Notes: generated from the letters alone by a model not told the origin. A DNA stretch of 6,622 nt from an uncultured Flavobacteriales bacterium (GCA_938092195.1 CALKHD010000162.1:1-6622), one strand, 5' to 3'; shown: positions 1 through 6,622, counted from the stretch's first letter. Made by a program: numbers and translations.

Positions 1-1785
1 TTTTCCCACGAAAAAGATTCCCGGATTCATGTTGGGCAAGCGATCATCTCCATCCCAACCCGAGTGGAACCCAAGCCAGGTTTTCCGCCTCGCCAGAACA
101 TCTCTGGCATTGGCACGACTGAAGGCATTTGAACGAGCCCCCCGTCCACTGCCCACCAGAAGAATCCAAAGGGACCACAACACGTCCACCCTCCTTTTGG
201 CCCTTGTTCTCTCGATTCGTCCCAATCCATCGGCCCCCCATGGCAATTGCACGCCCGGAGCTGAACCTGACTTGCGGCCACCGAGGGCCAACAACATGTT
301 CGACGGCACGACGCGAAGATCCAGCCCCAATCGCCCGGCTGTGCGCACCCAAGAAATCACCTGCCCTCCTCCAATTCCCGCATCACACAACACCATTTCA
401 TTTTGCAGAATCTCATGTTCTAAATCACATGAACCTTCAGACTCTATTACGTTTACTTTAAGCGAACTGCCATAAGAAGACTCGACCCAATTTAAAAGGT
501 CTTCTGACCTCTCTTTTGTAGTCAGTAACCCCACAGAAACACCAGACCTCCTCCACCTCCATCGCTTCGGCGCAACAGCGACCAGCGCCCAACGCATGAG
601 GATGGGCAAACAGGCCAAGCTCAACGACAGAAGGGCAGCGGCCATTCGACTTACCCGCAATTGCTCTGGAAGCAGCGAATACAGCACAATGGTCACCACT
701 CCAGCTGCGCATCCAGCCATCAATGTCCTCGTTCTCACCAAGGGGTGGTCATGGCTGCCAAACCACCGATTGGCCAACATCGCCGCCAATGAGCCCACCA
801 ACACCAAGATGGCCACAGGCAAAGCCGGGTGATCAATGCCAGAAACTTTCGCATGGCCCATCACTACAAGGGTTCCCGCCAAAGCTGCAGACCCCATGTC
901 AAGCAAGGTTAACCACTGACGGGAGACCCAGCCATTGATGAAGGCAGATACCGCCCTAACCTGGATGCCCAAGCGAATCATCACCCTCATGGCCAAGGCC
1001 TGCCCCCCAGCAAAATGCTTTTCGCTGAAGATCCTCATGGCATCATGAAAGACCCTCACGTAGGACAGACTTCCCTTCTTGGTGCTCTCTCCTTTGAAGT
1101 GGATGATGGGCGCTTCACTTAAATAATGATTGACCCAACCCCCTTCTTTTATCCTGATGCTCAGGTCAATATCCTCTCCATACATGAAAAATGCTTCATC
1201 CAGCATTCCAACATCATCCAAGGCCTTTCGACGCATCCACATGAAGGCTCCACTCAACACTTCAACTTCAGCTGTCGAATCCTCATCCACAGCACCCCAA
1301 TAGTACCGGTTGAACACATTGCTTCGCGGCGCAAGCCTCCAAAGACCGCTCAAACGGCAAAACGAAGCCCAAGGTGTGGGCATTCCTCTTTTGCTCTCCG
1401 GCAACCAGCGTCCAGAACCGTCATACATGGGAACTCCAATCGCTCCAATCTTGGGGTTGGCCTCTGCATGGGCCAAAACAAGGGCGAACGTATCCTCTGC
1501 CACCACCGTATCTGGGTTGAGCAACAGCACCCACTCGCCACTGCTTTCCTCGTAAGCCCGATTGTTCCCCTTGCTGAAACCCAGGTTCTCCTGAGATTCA
1601 ATAAGCTTGACCCTTGGGTAATTTGAAGCCACCCAATCGACTGTTCCATCGGAACTTGCATTGTCCAAAACAATCAACTCAGACTGAACGGGCCCCAATC
1701 CATCCATGGCTTTCAAGGCCGCATCCAAACAAAGGCCCAAATGGCCCTTCACATTGAAGCTGACAACGATGATGGACAGTTTCAT
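1..1785 (-). CDS. GT2 glycosyltransferase fused to membrane helices and a degenerate sugar-transferase-like domain (3' end outside window)
   Basis: The frame is open for 595 codons from the ATG at 1785 to the left edge, so the C-terminus is missing. Residues 1-270 form a family 2 (GT-A fold) glycosyltransferase of the rhamnosyltransferase-like kind. It has the SIIVVSFN start, LDNASSDGT at 40-48, ENLGFSKGNN at 66-75, the metal-binding NPDT at 90-93 and GEDIDLSIR at 203-211. Such enzymes move a sugar from a nucleotide donor to a lipid-linked or polysaccharide acceptor at the inner membrane. Four hydrophobic segments follow at about 291-309, 320-338, 353-372 and 381-405. A soluble stretch (about 414-505) resembles the nucleotide-binding-like part of polyisoprenyl-phosphate sugar transferases. 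KRRVDV at 530-535 and a hydrophobic helix then mimic the start of the sugar-transferase domain, but its catalytic centre seems absent. It lies 2 nt after recR and is probably co-transcribed. The GT2 call is firm; the donor and acceptor are unknown and the C-terminal reading is inference. Confidence 0.88.
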   Translation of the reverse strand, partial: MKLSIIVVSFNVKGHLGLCLDAALKAMDGLGPVQSELIVLDNASSDGTVDWVASNYPRVKLIESQENLGFSKGNNRAYEESSGEWVLLLNPDTVVAEDTFALVLAHAEANPKIGAIGVPMYDGSGRWLPESKRGMPTPWASFCRLSGLWRLAPRSNVFNRYYWGAVDEDSTAEVEVLSGAFMWMRRKALDDVGMLDEAFFMYGEDIDLSIRIKEGGWVNHYLSEAPIIHFKGESTKKGSLSYVRVFHDAMRIFSEKHFAGGQALAMRVMIRLGIQVRAVSAFINGWVSRQWLTLLDMGSAALAGTLVVMGHAKVSGIDHPALPVAILVLVGSLAAMLANRWFGSHDHPLVRTRTLMAGCAAGVVTIVLYSLLPEQLRVSRMAAALLSLSLACLPILMRWALVAVAPKRWRWRRSGVSVGLLTTKERSEDLLNWVESSYGSSLKVNVIESEGSCDLEHEILQNEMVLCDAGIGGGQVISWVRTAGRLGLDLRVVPSNMLLALGGRKSGSAPGVQLPWGADGLGRIERTRAKRRVDVLWSLWILLVGSGRGARSNAFSRANARDVLARRKTWLGFHSGWDGDDRLPNMNPGIFFVGK

Positions 1786-1787
1786 GA

Positions 1788-2408
1788 TCAGCTAGAGGAG
1801 TCCCCAGTTGTGGAGGAATAAGGCAGGCGCTGCTGCAAAGACCGAATCAAGGTCAACTCGTCTGCGTACTGAAGCTCATCTCCAACTGCAACACCTCTGG
1901 CCAATGTGGTGATTTCCAAACCCATACCCCGCATCCGCTTGTCCAAATAAAAGGCAGTGGTGTCTCCCTCCATGGTGGTTGGCAAGGCGAATATGATCTC
2001 TGAACACCCCTCCGATTTGGCCCTGATCATCAGAGATTCCACCCTCAAGTCCGCTGGACCAACTCCATCCATGGGGCTGATCACCCCGCCAAGAACGTGG
2101 TATCGACCCCTGAAGTGGCCTGTCCCTTCAATGGCCAACAAGTCTCGCAAATCCTCCACAACGGCAATACGAGAAGCATCTCTTTTTGGGTCCATGCAGA
2201 TGTTGCACACCTCCTCCTCCCCCAAATTCCCGCATGTTTTGCAGGCCTTCACACCCTCGCGCATGTCCTGGATGGCTTCGGTGAAACGCCTGACATCCTC
2301 CTCATTCCTCCCCAGCAAATGCAAGGCAAGCCGCAACGCAGTGCGCTTACCCACTCCGGGCAAACCGGCGATTTGATCTACGGCTCGGTCAATCAGACGT
2401 GATGGCAT
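1788..2408 (-). CDS. recR: Recombination mediator protein RecR
   Basis: RecR works with RecO (and RecF) to load RecA on gapped single-stranded DNA during recombinational repair in the cytoplasm. The 206-residue protein has the full family layout. A helix-hairpin-helix comes first (LPGVGKRTALRL at 16-27), then a four-cysteine zinc finger (C56, C59, C68, C71), then a TOPRIM domain beginning at IAVVEDLRDL (81-90) with HVLGGVISPMDGVGP at 104-118. The length is normal for the family (about 200 residues). I chose the ATG at 2408 because MPSRLIDRAV matches the usual RecR N-terminus. A frame open up to 2609 adds 67 residues without family resemblance that lie inside the divergent symporter gene. A GTG at 2414 (protein starting VEMPSRL) is a possible alternative start. 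The glycosyltransferase gene follows after 2 nt. Function is assigned from conserved motifs, and the gene looks intact. Confidence 0.97.
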   Translation of the reverse strand: MPSRLIDRAVDQIAGLPGVGKRTALRLALHLLGRNEEDVRRFTEAIQDMREGVKACKTCGNLGEEEVCNICMDPKRDASRIAVVEDLRDLLAIEGTGHFRGRYHVLGGVISPMDGVGPADLRVESLMIRAKSEGCSEIIFALPTTMEGDTTAFYLDKRMRGMGLEITTLARGVAVGDELQYADELTLIRSLQQRLPYSSTTGDSSS

Positions 2409-2419
2409 CTCCACAAGGC

Positions 2420-2427
2420 CAAAGTTA
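2420..2427 (-). promoter_or_regulatory. Candidate Bacteroidota -7 promoter element for recR
   Basis: On the minus strand these bases read TAACTTTG, a perfect match to the TAnnTTTG -7 consensus of Bacteroidota sigma-A promoters. The box ends 11 bases before the recR ATG, so transcription would begin only a few bases ahead of the start codon and the mRNA would be nearly leaderless. I do not see a clear -33 TTG at the normal distance; that region already lies at the start of the divergent symporter gene. The assignment rests on one 8-base motif and its position. Confidence 0.4.
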
Positions 2428-2449
2428 CGCGGCGACGTAGCTTGCTGCC

Positions 2450-3937
2450 ATGGAAACCCCACTCTTGGCCCTTTTGGCCGTGATCGGCTATTTCTGCCTG
2501 CTCCTTTTCCTTGGCCATCAAACCGGAAAAGGGGAAAGCATGAGTGACTTCTCTCTTGGCGGAAGACGAAGCCCTTGGTGGGCCGTGGCCTTTGGGATGG
2601 TCGGAACATCGCTCAGTGGTGTGACCTTCCTTTCTGTGCCTGGATGGGTTGGAGATCAGCAATTTGGATACATGCCCATGGTGCTGGGCTACGTACTGGG
2701 GTACGCGGTCATCATGTTTGTGCTGCTGCCCCTTTACTACAGGCTGCAATTGACCAGCATCTATCGCTTTTTGGGCGACCGCATTGGCGCTGTGGCCTAC
2801 AAAACCGGCGCCGGCTTCTTTCTGGTTTCTCGCAGCATAGGGGCGTCCTTTCGGCTCTACTTGGTGGTATTGGTCTTGAACGAAACGGTGCTTCCCGAAG
2901 CCACAGGGGCCGCATCTTGGCTCCGCTTGGCGCTTTTGGTGGCGGGATTGCTCGCCGTGATCTGGGCATACACCCGACGTGGCGGCATTGCAACGGTGGT
3001 GTGGACCGACACCCTGCAAACCGCCTTCATGCTCTTGGCAGCTGGAACCGCATTCGTCCTCATCGCCCAACAACTGGGGTTGAGCCTATTGGAAATCCCC
3101 TCCGCCATTGCAGATTCCGGACATGCCCGGTGGTGGTTCTTCGAAGACTTTGGCGCCCCAAATCACAGCGCAAAACAACTTGTATCGGGGGCATTTATTG
3201 CATTGTGCATGACTGGCTTAGACCAAGACATGATGCAGAAGAACTTGAGCTGTAAAAACCTCAAAGATGCCCAGCTCAACATGGGCAGTTTTTCGGTCGT
3301 GCTGGTCTTTGTCAACCTGCTGTTTTTGGGATTGGGCGCACTGCTTCTCATGCTCTCAGAGTCCCAAGGGATTTCAGTGGAGCGCGCCGACCTTCTTTTT
3401 GCAACGGTGGCACTCGAAGGAAACATGGGGTGGGCACTTCCCATTCTTTTCCTTTTGGGGCTCATGGCTGCGGCCCTGTCCAGCGCAGACTCTGCCTTGA
3501 CCGCACTCACCACCTCTGTATGTGTGGACTTTCTTGGCATGGATGAAACCGCTTCGAAGCCCAAAGACACCCAACAAAGGCAAAGGGTCCACTTGCTGGT
3601 CTCGGTCATGGTGGGAACCTTGATCCTGGTGTTTCATGCCGTCAACGACAATTCAGTGATCGCCGCCTTATTCAAAGTGGCCAGTTACACCTACGGTCCT
3701 CTTTTGGGCCTGTTCGCCTTTGCCCTCTTTCGCTCAAAACCCACCCCACTGTCATTGGACCGGTGGATTCCTTGGATTGCAGTGGCAGCTCCCGTTTTAG
3801 GTTGGCTACTGGAGCAATGGACCACCTCACATGGCTTCAGTTTTGGCTTTGCTCTGTTGCCCGTCAACGGCTTCTTGACATGGTGCGGTGCATCGTTGAT
3901 GGCCACAATCGAGCTGAAGCAGGAACAGCAGACTTAA
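2450..3937 (+). CDS. Sodium:solute symporter family (SSS) transporter
   Basis: This is a 495-residue inner-membrane protein of the SSS family (LeuT fold, relatives of PutP, SGLT and SiaT), which imports a small solute with Na+. About 13 hydrophobic segments fit the family, starting at residues 4-23 and 42-65. Recognisable family features are FSLGGRRSPWW at 34-44 between the first two helices, WTDTLQ at 185-190, GLDQDMMQK at 256-264, and LSSADSALTALTTS at 343-356. In characterised members the paired serines at the equivalent position (here S344 and S345) help form the Na2 sodium site. The start is set by the ATG at 2450, which places the first helix at the extreme N-terminus as expected; there is no cleavable signal peptide. 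The substrate cannot be read from the sequence; sugars, amino acids, carboxylates and pantothenate are all family substrates. It is divergent from recR by 41 bp and lies 24 bp before the aminotransferase gene. Confidence 0.93.
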   Translation: METPLLALLAVIGYFCLLLFLGHQTGKGESMSDFSLGGRRSPWWAVAFGMVGTSLSGVTFLSVPGWVGDQQFGYMPMVLGYVLGYAVIMFVLLPLYYRLQLTSIYRFLGDRIGAVAYKTGAGFFLVSRSIGASFRLYLVVLVLNETVLPEATGAASWLRLALLVAGLLAVIWAYTRRGGIATVVWTDTLQTAFMLLAAGTAFVLIAQQLGLSLLEIPSAIADSGHARWWFFEDFGAPNHSAKQLVSGAFIALCMTGLDQDMMQKNLSCKNLKDAQLNMGSFSVVLVFVNLLFLGLGALLLMLSESQGISVERADLLFATVALEGNMGWALPILFLLGLMAAALSSADSALTALTTSVCVDFLGMDETASKPKDTQQRQRVHLLVSVMVGTLILVFHAVNDNSVIAALFKVASYTYGPLLGLFAFALFRSKPTPLSLDRWIPWIAVAAPVLGWLLEQWTTSHGFSFGFALLPVNGFLTWCGASLMATIELKQEQQT

Positions 3938-3942
3938 TTTTG
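3935..3942 (+). promoter_or_regulatory. Candidate Bacteroidota -7 promoter element for the aminotransferase operon
   Basis: The sequence TAATTTTG matches TAnnTTTG exactly, and its first three bases are also the TAA stop codon of the symporter gene. The box ends 19 bases before the aminotransferase ATG at 3962, which would give a leader of roughly 10-15 bases. No convincing -33 TTG is seen at the usual spacing. The downstream genes may equally be read through from the symporter promoter. Confidence 0.4.
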
Positions 3943-3961
3943 CCTTTGCAACAAGACACAC

Positions 3962-5161
3962 ATGGAATCCCAAACGTCCCATCTGCTCGGCAGACTCAGC
4001 GAATCAGCCACCATCGCCATGAGCCGAAAGGCCCGCGAACTCAAAGCTGCTGGCCGGGACATCATCAGCCTTTCTCTGGGCGAGCCAGACTTCGATACTC
4101 CCGCCGCCATCAAAGCTGCAGGAATCGAGGCCATCGAAAACAACTTTACCCACTACCCTCCAGTTCCAGGGTATGCAGATGTCAGGGAAGCCATTTGCGA
4201 CAAGCTGAGGAGGGACAACGGCTTGGACTACGCTGTCAACCAAATTGTGATCTCCACCGGCGCCAAGCAGAGCCTGATGAACGTGGTGTTGAGCTTGGTC
4301 GACCCAGGCGATGAAGTGATTCTTCCAGCGCCTTACTGGGTGAGCTATGCCGACATGACCAACCTGGCGGGAGGAAAAGTGGTGGCCGTGGACACCGGCA
4401 TTGAACAAGACTTTAAAATGACCGCAGACCAATTGCGGAACGCCTTGACGCCCAAAACGCGGATTGTGATGGTCAACTCTCCCAACAATCCATCGGGCAG
4501 TGTCTACACCGAGCAGGAAATGGCCGAATTGGCAGCTGTCCTTGCAGAACACCCGCGGGCGATTGCCATTTCAGACGAGATCTACGAATACATCAATTTC
4601 ACGGAAGACCACGCCAGCTTGGCCTCTCAAGCCGGCATGATGGACCGCACGGTTACGGTGAATGGTGTGTCCAAAGGGTTCGCAATGACCGGATGGAGAA
4701 TCGGCTACATCGCCGCTCCTCAGTGGATTGCTGCGGCCTGCACCAAGCTGCAGGGCCAATTCACCAGTGGGGCCAGCGGCATCTCTCAAAAGGCCACCGA
4801 ACGCGCCATGCAAGGAGGTGGCTCCCTGTCAGAGGACATGAAGGCCGCCTTTTTGGAAAGGCGGGACATGGTCGTTGCAGGATTGAAAGCCATTGATGGC
4901 TTCGAGGTCAACGTACCTCAAGGGGCATTCTACATCTTCCCAGATGTTTCTGCACTTTTCGGGAAATCCCATCCCAACGGAACCATCCAAAGCGGCCAAG
5001 ACTTGTCTATGTACTTGTTGGAAGCGGCAGATGTGGCGACAGTTGGAGGTGACGCGTTTGGATCTCCAAACTGCATCCGCATCAGCTATGCTGCCTCTGA
5101 AGTTCAACTCCAAGAGGCCATTCGCCGAATTGGAAAAGCCATCGCCGAACTCAGCGAATGA
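3962..5161 (+). CDS. Pyridoxal-phosphate aminotransferase class I, aspartate/prephenate aminotransferase type
   Basis: This 399-residue cytoplasmic enzyme transfers an amino group between an amino acid and a 2-oxo acid, most likely aspartate/2-oxoglutarate, using pyridoxal 5'-phosphate. It belongs to fold type I, subgroup I-beta (the Thermus AspAT type). Diagnostic sites are SLGEPDFDTP at 58-67 of the family pattern near the N-terminus, STGAKQSL in the phosphate-binding region, APYWVSY, NSPNNPSG with N176 contacting the cofactor, SDEIYEY with D205 and Y208, the Schiff-base lysine K238 in NGVSKGFAMTGWRIGY, and R373 in CIRISYA, which binds the substrate alpha-carboxylate. The length is normal and no key residue is missing. 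Some members of this subgroup also act as prephenate aminotransferases in tyrosine/phenylalanine synthesis; I cannot separate the two activities here, so no gene symbol is given. The stop codon overlaps the kinase start (ATGA), indicating translational coupling. Confidence 0.94.
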   Translation: MESQTSHLLGRLSESATIAMSRKARELKAAGRDIISLSLGEPDFDTPAAIKAAGIEAIENNFTHYPPVPGYADVREAICDKLRRDNGLDYAVNQIVISTGAKQSLMNVVLSLVDPGDEVILPAPYWVSYADMTNLAGGKVVAVDTGIEQDFKMTADQLRNALTPKTRIVMVNSPNNPSGSVYTEQEMAELAAVLAEHPRAIAISDEIYEYINFTEDHASLASQAGMMDRTVTVNGVSKGFAMTGWRIGYIAAPQWIAAACTKLQGQFTSGASGISQKATERAMQGGGSLSEDMKAAFLERRDMVVAGLKAIDGFEVNVPQGAFYIFPDVSALFGKSHPNGTIQSGQDLSMYLLEAADVATVGGDAFGSPNCIRISYAASEVQLQEAIRRIGKAIAELSE

Positions 5162-6207
5162 CCCAACCCACGCCCACCCCATCCCCTTGGACCCAACAGG
5201 ACCAGGAAAGCGCACTTTCGGCCTTGGACAGGGCCCCCGAACTGCGCATACTGGTGGTGGGCGACTTAATGGTGGACCAATACCTGCTCGGTGGCGTCGA
5301 CCGAATCAGCCCCGAGGCGCCTGTTCCCATTCTCAGGGCAACGGAGAGAGACCGGAGACCCGGAGGGGCAGCCAATGTTGCACTCAACTTGAGAGCGTTG
5401 GGCTGCAAAGTGACCCTCTCTGGCATCATTGGCGATGATGAAATCGGCCAACACCTTTTGGCCAACCTGGAAAATTCAGGAATCGACAACCCAGGCATTG
5501 TGGCCCACCCAGGCCGGCCCACCACCCTGAAAACCAGAATCATGAGTGGAGGCCAACACCTCCTCAGGGTGGACGAAGAAGTCGACACCGACTTGAGCCA
5601 CGCCGACTCTCAACCCTTACTCAGCGCCATCAAAGCCTGTTTAGATGCCCAACCTCACGACGCCATTCTCTTGGAGGATTACGACAAAGGAGCACTGTCT
5701 CCTGTCGTGATTGCGGGGATCCTTGAAGAAGCCAAAAAGCGGGCCATCCCCGTGAGCGTCGACCCAAAGTTTCGGCATTTCGACCTGTTTCAGGGGGTGT
5801 CACTGTTCAAGCCAAACCTCAAAGAGCTCAAAGAAGGCTTGGGCCTACAATGGGAAGTGGACGACCATGGGGCCAAAATGAAAGGCATTGAAGATGGACT
5901 CACGGCATTGGAGCAGTCCATTCAGCCTGACGCCATTCTTCTGACGCTCAGTGAGCTCGGTGTACGCATCCGCTTCTCTGGTCAAGACATTCATCACCCT
6001 GCCCACCCCAGAGAAATCTTGGACGTTTCTGGGGCAGGTGACACCGTGATCGCAGTGGCCACCGTGCTTCTGGCATGCGGGGTCTCCCCTTCGGCCCTGG
6101 CCGCCGTGTCCAACCTGTCTGGAGGGCTGGTCTGTGAAACGCCTGGGGTGGTCCCCATAGACCCCAACTTGCTTCGGCAAGAAATCCTCAGGCTCCCCAT
6201 CGGATGA
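5158..6207 (+). CDS. PfkB-family kinase, HldA/RfaE1 type (D-glycero-beta-D-manno-heptose-7-phosphate kinase)
   Basis: The 349-residue protein is a ribokinase/PfkB-fold kinase closest to the N-terminal half of HldE (RfaE domain I), which phosphorylates heptose 7-phosphate at C1 on the way to ADP-heptose for lipopolysaccharide. Visible motifs are VVGDLMVDQYLLGG at 33-46, the subfamily signature DRISPEAPVPIL at 48-59, PGGAANVALNLRALG around 68-82, VDPKFRHF near the middle, KPNLKEL, and the C-terminal DVSGAGDT at 289-296 with catalytic base D295 and its anion hole. The C-terminal nucleotidyltransferase domain of bifunctional HldE is absent: the protein ends about 50 residues after DVSGAGDT and trkH begins at once. 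A separate HldC/RfaE2 elsewhere would be needed for ADP-heptose. It overlaps the aminotransferase before it and the TrkH gene after it by 4 bp each. The kinase fold is certain; the exact sugar is inferred from the signature. Confidence 0.9.
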   Translation: MTQPTPTPSPWTQQDQESALSALDRAPELRILVVGDLMVDQYLLGGVDRISPEAPVPILRATERDRRPGGAANVALNLRALGCKVTLSGIIGDDEIGQHLLANLENSGIDNPGIVAHPGRPTTLKTRIMSGGQHLLRVDEEVDTDLSHADSQPLLSAIKACLDAQPHDAILLEDYDKGALSPVVIAGILEEAKKRAIPVSVDPKFRHFDLFQGVSLFKPNLKELKEGLGLQWEVDDHGAKMKGIEDGLTALEQSIQPDAILLTLSELGVRIRFSGQDIHHPAHPREILDVSGAGDTVIAVATVLLACGVSPSALAAVSNLSGGLVCETPGVVPIDPNLLRQEILRLPIG

Positions 6208-6622
6208 ATCTGCATGAGATCAGGGAGCGCATCAACGTAGGGATCCATCCCTACAGAGAGCGCGTACTCTCCTCTCTCAAGGCCATCAATGTATTGGTCT
6301 CTCTGTCGGCCTTTGCCAGCCTGATCGCCTACTATGGATTCCCACTGGAGTCCGACATTGCCCAGAGCCTCATTGGCGTCATCAAACTCAGCTTTGGGTT
6401 TTATGTGGCGCACTTCTTTGTGAAGTGGCTCTTTGACTACCACCCTCTGCAATTCCTGAGAAAGAACAGCTTTGAGGCCATCCTCATGGGCATTTTGATC
6501 TTGGAAGGCGTAAGTGACCTGTTTACAGGCAAAGTCTTCTTGGGACGGGCCTTGGACCCCCTTGGCATTGAATCGGTAGAAGACTGGACGGTTTGGCTCG
6601 TTCAAGCCTACTTCCTGGTGAT
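6204..6622 (+). CDS. TrkH-type potassium transporter, N-terminal part (3' end outside window)
   Basis: The frame is open from the ATG at 6204, which overlaps the kinase stop as ATGA, to the right edge: 139 codons are visible. The visible part is a short basic N-terminus (MNLHEIRERIN), then hydrophobic segments at about 30-46, 54-77 and 90-109, with FDYHPLQFLRKNSFEAIL at 77-94 between the second and third. This matches what I know of the N-terminal membrane extension of Bacteroidota TrkH proteins, which precedes the K+-channel-like repeats. The selectivity-filter glycines and the pore helices lie beyond the window, so the assignment rests on the extension alone. If correct, the protein works in the inner membrane with a cytoplasmic TrkA-type NAD(H)/nucleotide-binding partner to take up K+. 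Another polytopic ion-channel-like membrane protein is the alternative. Confidence 0.68.
   Translation, partial: MNLHEIRERINVGIHPYRERVLSSLKAINVLVSLSAFASLIAYYGFPLESDIAQSLIGVIKLSFGFYVAHFFVKWLFDYHPLQFLRKNSFEAILMGILILEGVSDLFTGKVFLGRALDPLGIESVEDWTVWLVQAYFLV

Noticed and set aside
420..720. A possible frameshift or gene split in the glycosyltransferase around the end of the membrane region.
   Set aside because: The reading frame continues unbroken from 1785 to base 1, and the residues on both sides make a sensible membrane-to-soluble transition.
29..1626. Plus-strand frames at 29-475 and 1126-1626, plus minus-strand frames at 44-352 and 458-712.
   Set aside because: All lie within the continuous glycosyltransferase frame, which I translated codon by codon without a stop. 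They have low-complexity compositions typical of shadow frames.
2409..2609. A 67-residue N-terminal extension of RecR in the same frame.
   Set aside because: It has no RecR-like sequence, runs through the start of the divergent symporter gene, and the downstream ATG at 2408 gives the normal RecR N-terminus and length.
2393..3255. Two long overlapping frames inside the symporter gene, one on each strand (226 residues each).
   Set aside because: They are rich in Arg, His, Cys, Gln and Pro with no recognisable domain, while the symporter frame has clear family motifs throughout.
3763..4552. Alternative frames at 3763-4314 (plus) and 4004-4552 (minus).
   Set aside because: They overlap the symporter end and the aminotransferase, whose cofactor-binding motifs fix the true frame.
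1..6622. Mobile element, CRISPR array, RNA gene or anti-phage system.
   Set aside because: I saw no regular direct repeats, terminal inverted repeats, transposase motifs or tRNA-like folds, and nearly every base is accounted for by six housekeeping-type genes.

Overview
The window is a densely packed stretch of bacterial chromosome, most likely from a member of the Bacteroidota, probably Flavobacteriales or a close relative. Three things support this. The aminotransferase and RecR read like Bacteroidota versions. The glycosyltransferase has a fusion architecture that I know from that phylum. The two longer gaps carry matches to the Bacteroidota -7 promoter element TAnnTTTG, and no clear Shine-Dalgarno sites are evident. 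Base composition looks mid-GC by eye (not counted), which is high for flavobacteria but not for some marine lineages. The genus cannot be told from this sequence.

Layout. On the minus strand, reading leftward from about 2408, recR is followed after 2 nt by a long glycosyltransferase gene that runs off the left edge of the window. On the plus strand, starting 41 bp away and divergent from recR, comes a sodium:solute symporter gene. After a 24-nt gap follow a class I aspartate-type aminotransferase, a PfkB-family HldA/RfaE1-type heptose-phosphate kinase, and the start of a TrkH-type potassium transporter that runs off the right edge. The last three genes are joined by two ATGA overlaps of 4 bp each. 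Only 67 bases in the window (2 + 41 + 24) are non-coding.

How the genes fit together. The minus-strand pair combines a recombination-repair factor with an enzyme of cell-surface polysaccharide or glycolipid assembly. The plus-strand run mixes transport (Na+ symport, K+ uptake), amino-acid metabolism and a heptose-phosphate kinase that could feed surface glycan synthesis. These look like housekeeping neighbours that share transcripts rather than one pathway.

I see no mobile element, CRISPR array, tRNA, rRNA, toxin-antitoxin pair or defence system. The least ordinary item is the glycosyltransferase. A GT2 domain is followed by four predicted membrane helices, a divergent nucleotide-binding-like region, and what looks like a phosphoglycosyl-transferase domain that has lost its catalytic middle.
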